From Clostridia bacterium (lineage in GTDB: Bacteria > Bacillota_A > Clostridia > Oscillospirales > QAKW01), in NCBI GenBank assembly GCA_017396865.1, contig JAFQKO010000028.1, positions 1 to 8,902 on the forward strand: DNA of 8,902 nt, given 5' to 3'. The notes beneath the pieces were generated by a model that saw nothing but the letters and a program-made list of their open reading frames with translations, did no database searches and was not told where the DNA came from. Both the position numbers and the translations under genes were made by a program. Positions 6,203 to 8,902 of the stretch are shown in pieces (position 1 is the first letter of the stretch; each line of letters begins with the position of its first letter).

Positions 6203-6231
6203 TTGTATTTTTGCAAAAAGAGCAGTATAAT
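6203..6231 (+). promoter_or_regulatory. Promoter of the glycoside hydrolase operon
   Basis: TTGTAT (6203-6208), a 17-base spacer and a perfect TATAAT (6226-6231) make the best sigma-A-type promoter in the window, starting 4 nt after the regulator's stop codon. The expected start near 6238 leaves a leader of about 25 nt containing the AGGAGG site. The spacer holds a perfect 12-base palindrome, TTTTTGCAAAAA (6208-6219). Its upstream edge, TATTTTTG (6206-6213), repeats a motif found in the divergent control region (5349-5356). This suggests separate, possibly co-regulated, transcription of the hydrolase. Confidence 0.7.
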
Positions 6232-6262
6232 AAAATCAATTCATTTTCATAGGAGGCAACTC

Positions 6263-8212
6263 ATGAAATCCCGCATCGTGACCCATAACGGAAACCGTTT
6301 TTTCGAGATCAACGGCAAGCGCTATCTGCCGATCGCCGCCCGCTCCTTCCGCCCCACGCCCGCCAACATTTCGCTGTTTTACCGCAACGGTGTGCGGCTG
6401 TTTCAGGTGCAATGCTGCGGCATCAACAACACCCTCGATATTCCCTACTCCTTTTTCGGCGGTGCTTGGATCGGCGATCATCAATATGATTTTTCTGCGC
6501 TGGACAAGCAGATGGAGATGTTCATCCGCTTTGCCCCCGATGCCTATTTCATGGTGATGCCCGTTTTGGATATGCCCGATTGGTGGCGCGAACAGCATCA
6601 TTGCGAGATCCACAGCTTTGTGGAGCTGACCGAAGCCGCCTTCTACGAAGAATGGAAGGAAGAGGCCGCCGACTACCTTAAGGCCTTCCTGCGCCACACC
6701 GAGGAGAAATGGGGCGAAAAGGTCTTTGCCTACAGCTACTCGGCAGGGCGCAGCACCGAATGGTTTGACGAATACGGCGATCACCCCCGCAAGGTAGCCG
6801 CCTTCCGCAAGGCCATCGGCAAGCCCGATGCCCATGTGCCGAGCCAAGAGGAGCTGCGCAGCGACGATCAGCCTTGGCTTTATGAAACCGAGAGCGATAC
6901 CTACCAATACTTAAAATTCTGTTCCACCCTCACCCCCGCGCTGATCGATTATTTCACCGCCGCGGCGCAGGAGGTTTTGCAAAAGCAAAAGCCTATCGGC
7001 ATCTTCTACGGCTACGCAGACCTGCCGCCCAACTGGCAAAATCAGCGGGCAACCAACGGCTACGAGGCGGTCTGGGCCAACCCCGATATCGACATGATCT
7101 TTACCCCCGCCGCCTACCGCGTCAACCGCCTGCCCGAAGGCTCCAGCTCCTATCAAATTGCGATAGATTCTCTGCCGCTTCATAATAAACTCTATCTCCA
7201 CGAGATCGACCACCGCACCCACCTCGCCCGCTATCCCTTGGATAACGGATTGGTTCTGCAGTGCGACTACGACACCGAGGAGGAGACCGTCAACATTCTG
7301 CGGCGGGAGCTTTGCGCCATCCTCGCCAAGGATGCCGCCTTTTGGTGGTTCGACTTTTTCGGTGGCTACTACGACACCCCCGGTTACGAAGCCGAACTGC
7401 ACAAGGAGCTGGCGATCATGGATCGCCTGAGCCAAATCGAGCACCGCTCGGTGGCAGAGATCGCAGTTTTTGTCGACCCTATGTCCTTCCTCCATCAAAG
7501 CGACCGCGGTTATTTCACCAACGATCTGGTGGAATACAACCGCAACACCCTCCATCAGCACGGCGCACCCTTTGATATCTTTAACCTCAAGGATCTGCCC
7601 CGAATCGATCACGGGCAATATAAGCTTTATATCTTCCTCAATACGCTGGAGATGGATGCCGCAGTTAAAACCTATATCAAGGAAAACCTGCAGAATAAAA
7701 TGCTGACCTGGCTTTATGCTCCCAATCATTTCAGCGGCGGTACCGCCGAGGTCTGCGATATTGCCATTGCTCCCACCACCGCCAAGGAGATTGAATTCAA
7801 CGGCATCCGCTTCGGATTCCGCAATGCAGTCCCCCATTTTGCGATTACCGACGAAAAAGCCGAGATCCTTGCCCGCTACACCGACGGAACCCCCGCTTGT
7901 GGGCGTAAAGGAAATCAGCTTTACATTGCAACGGGCTGTGTGCCGAGCGAATTATGGCATGAAATCGCCAAAATCGCAGGGGTGCACCTCTATTGCAAGG
8001 CAAAGGGCAGCCTTTATGCTGATTCCCGCTTTATTGCACGGCAGACGGTCCATGAAACCGAGCCCGAAATTCAACTTCCCTTCGATTGCGTATTGGAGGA
8101 GCTTTTCGACGGCGGCATTTATCAAACGAAAAACGGACGCTTTTCCTATTCCGCCCCCAAGGGTGAAACCAAACTTTTCTTAATCAAGGAGAGAAAAAAT
8201 GAAACATCTTGA
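6263..8212 (+). CDS. Putative GH42-like glycoside hydrolase (clan GH-A TIM barrel plus beta-galactosidase trimerisation-like domain)
   Basis: From ATG 6263 the product is 649 residues. AGGAGG (6251-6256) lies 6 nt upstream, so a longer TTG start at 6203, inside the promoter, was rejected. Residues about 20-395 look like a GH-A barrel. SYSAGRSTEWF (158-168) offers E166 as acid/base after strand 4. LYLHEIDHRTH (310-320) offers E314 as nucleophile on strand 7. FWWFDFFGGYYDTP (360-373) matches the aromatic strand-8 region of GH42-like enzymes. Residues about 396-560 (AEIAVFVDP...) resemble the GH42 trimerisation domain, and a short beta-rich tail follows. The residue before E166 is T, not the usual N of GH-A acid/base sites. 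It could be a beta-galactosidase-like, beta-mannosidase (GH164-like) or other retaining exo-enzyme. No signal peptide is present, so it should act on imported oligosaccharides in the cytoplasm. It overlaps the downstream serine hydrolase gene by 14 nt. The fold is likely; the substrate is unknown. Confidence 0.78.
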   Translation: MKSRIVTHNGNRFFEINGKRYLPIAARSFRPTPANISLFYRNGVRLFQVQCCGINNTLDIPYSFFGGAWIGDHQYDFSALDKQMEMFIRFAPDAYFMVMPVLDMPDWWREQHHCEIHSFVELTEAAFYEEWKEEAADYLKAFLRHTEEKWGEKVFAYSYSAGRSTEWFDEYGDHPRKVAAFRKAIGKPDAHVPSQEELRSDDQPWLYETESDTYQYLKFCSTLTPALIDYFTAAAQEVLQKQKPIGIFYGYADLPPNWQNQRATNGYEAVWANPDIDMIFTPAAYRVNRLPEGSSSYQIAIDSLPLHNKLYLHEIDHRTHLARYPLDNGLVLQCDYDTEEETVNILRRELCAILAKDAAFWWFDFFGGYYDTPGYEAELHKELAIMDRLSQIEHRSVAEIAVFVDPMSFLHQSDRGYFTNDLVEYNRNTLHQHGAPFDIFNLKDLPRIDHGQYKLYIFLNTLEMDAAVKTYIKENLQNKMLTWLYAPNHFSGGTAEVCDIAIAPTTAKEIEFNGIRFGFRNAVPHFAITDEKAEILARYTDGTPACGRKGNQLYIATGCVPSELWHEIAKIAGVHLYCKAKGSLYADSRFIARQTVHETEPEIQLPFDCVLEELFDGGIYQTKNGRFSYSAPKGETKLFLIKERKNETS

Positions 8213-8902
8213 GACTTGCATTGATCGGTTGATGGCCGAAAAAACCATCGAACACATTGCCGTCCGCGTCGGGCAGGGCGATACCGTTTTATACGATGCC
8301 TACCGCAATGCCGATGCCGCCACCCTTTTTGATATGGCCTCGGTCAGCAAGATTATCGCCACCACCATGCTCTCGCTGATTGCCATGGACCGCGGGATGA
8401 TGAAGCTGACCGACCACATCGGTGATCTGACCGTGCAGCAGTTGCTGACCCACACCATTGGTGTCGGCCATAAAGCCCTCAATAAAAAGGGCAATACCTA
8501 CGAAAACATTGGAGATTATATTCTTTCTCTTCCGCGGGATATCCCCGCCGGAACGGACGTGCTTTACAGTTGCCCCGCCTTTATTCTGCTGGGCAAGCAT
8601 CTGGAATCTCTCTACGGAAAGCCGCTGGATGTGCTGCTGCAGGAAGAGGTGGCCGTTCCCTTGGGCATGAGCCGCACATGCTATCGTCCTATTGAGCGCA
8701 AAAACATCGTCAATGCCAATCCGACCGAAACCGAGCTCGGCATCGTCAACGACTATAATTGCCGCTTCCTGGGCAGAATTGCGGGCAATGCGGGCGTATT
8801 CTCCTGCATGGAGGACATGGAGCGCTTTATGCAGATGCTTTTACATCAAGGCAAGCCGCTCATCCGCCCCGAAACCCTCAAAACGGCGGTGCAAAATTAC
8901 AC
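8199..8902 (+). CDS. Beta-lactamase family serine hydrolase (class C / PF00144 type), 3' end outside window
   Basis: The ATG at 8199 lies 14 nt inside the end of the glycoside hydrolase gene. AAGGAG (8186-8191) sits 7 nt upstream. About 234 residues are visible before the right edge. FDMASVSK (44-51) contains the SxxK motif, with nucleophile S48 and K51. LLTHTIGVG (82-90) is the usual LLTHTSG segment. The second active-site motif, normally YxN, appears as YSC (123-125). GNAGVFSCMEDMERFM (196-211) resembles the GxAGLFST segment common in this family. The third motif (KTG/HxG) would lie beyond the window. No signal peptide is seen, unlike secreted beta-lactamases or penicillin-binding proteins. 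A cytoplasmic esterase or amidase role is therefore more likely, perhaps deacylating a sugar released by the upstream enzyme. That role is inferred only from co-transcription. Confidence 0.88.
   Translation, partial: MKHLETCIDRLMAEKTIEHIAVRVGQGDTVLYDAYRNADAATLFDMASVSKIIATTMLSLIAMDRGMMKLTDHIGDLTVQQLLTHTIGVGHKALNKKGNTYENIGDYILSLPRDIPAGTDVLYSCPAFILLGKHLESLYGKPLDVLLQEEVAVPLGMSRTCYRPIERKNIVNANPTETELGIVNDYNCRFLGRIAGNAGVFSCMEDMERFMQMLLHQGKPLIRPETLKTAVQNY

Noticed and set aside
6203..6262. N-terminal extension of the glycoside hydrolase from a TTG at 6203
   Set aside because: The TTG is the -35 box of the promoter, and a perfect AGGAGG sits 6 nt before ATG 6263.
6287..6299. AACGG-AAA-CCGTT palindrome at the start of the glycoside hydrolase gene, considered as a catabolite-repression (cre) site
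   Set aside because: It does not fit the cre consensus and is explained by coding for the HNGNRF segment; a 5-base arm is easily due to chance.
6911..7837. Minus-strand open frame of 308 codons inside the glycoside hydrolase gene
   Set aside because: It lies wholly antisense to a well-supported gene. Its translation is rich in low-complexity Gly/Val/Ile typical of reverse-strand shadows and resembles no family.
1..8902. Search for mobile elements, CRISPR arrays, tRNA/rRNA genes and phage genes
   Set aside because: No transposase or integrase-like protein, terminal repeats, regularly spaced repeats or cloverleaf sequences were seen; the window is an ordinary metabolic locus in structure.

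Overview
The window looks like part of a carbohydrate-utilisation locus from a Gram-positive anaerobe, most likely Bacillota, class Clostridia (gut Oscillospirales-like). This rests on strong AGGAGG-type ribosome binding sites, AT-rich intergenic promoters inside moderately GC-rich coding DNA, tightly packed operons and the overall protein style. No gene fixes the genus. No protein visible in full has a signal peptide or membrane segment, so all of them appear to be cytoplasmic. No transporter, PTS component or sugar kinase lies in the window. Coding is almost continuous and no gene-free stretch reaches 300 bases; the longest is the 115-base divergent promoter region at 5290-5404.

Layout: (1) 2-556, plus strand: the C-terminal part of a Gfo/Idh/MocA oxidoreductase, cut by the left edge. 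(2) 561-594: a perfect-stem, bidirectional terminator shared with the convergent operon. (3) 593-5289, minus strand: a five-gene operon read from right to left. Its order is Gfo/Idh/MocA oxidoreductase, a second divergent Gfo/Idh/MocA oxidoreductase, an AP_endonuc_2-fold sugar isomerase/epimerase/lyase-like protein, a NagB-like deaminase and a NagA-like deacetylase. Its junctions are 11 nt, 4 nt, an ATGA overlap and 0 nt. (4) 5290-5404: the divergent control region, with an inverted repeat, a direct repeat and -10 boxes for both directions. (5) 5405-6199, plus strand: an AraC-family regulator with an N-terminal cupin. (6) 6263-8212, plus strand, with its own promoter: a GH42-like (clan GH-A) glycoside hydrolase. 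(7) 8199-8902, plus strand: a beta-lactamase-fold serine hydrolase, overlapping the previous gene by 14 nt and cut by the right edge.

How the genes may work together (inference): the AraC regulator senses an imported sugar and controls the divergent operon, itself and possibly the hydrolase operon. The hydrolase would cleave an imported glycoside. NagA and NagB would deacetylate and then deaminate an amino sugar 6-phosphate to fructose-6-phosphate. The notable element is the coupling of two NAD(P)-dependent Gfo/Idh/MocA proteins and an AP_endonuc_2-fold enzyme to NagA/NagB. The first two families together form the core of known oxidative (3-keto) glycoside-cleaving pathways. Both NagA and NagB carry changes at canonical substrate-site residues, so the natural substrate may not be plain N-acetylglucosamine-6-phosphate.
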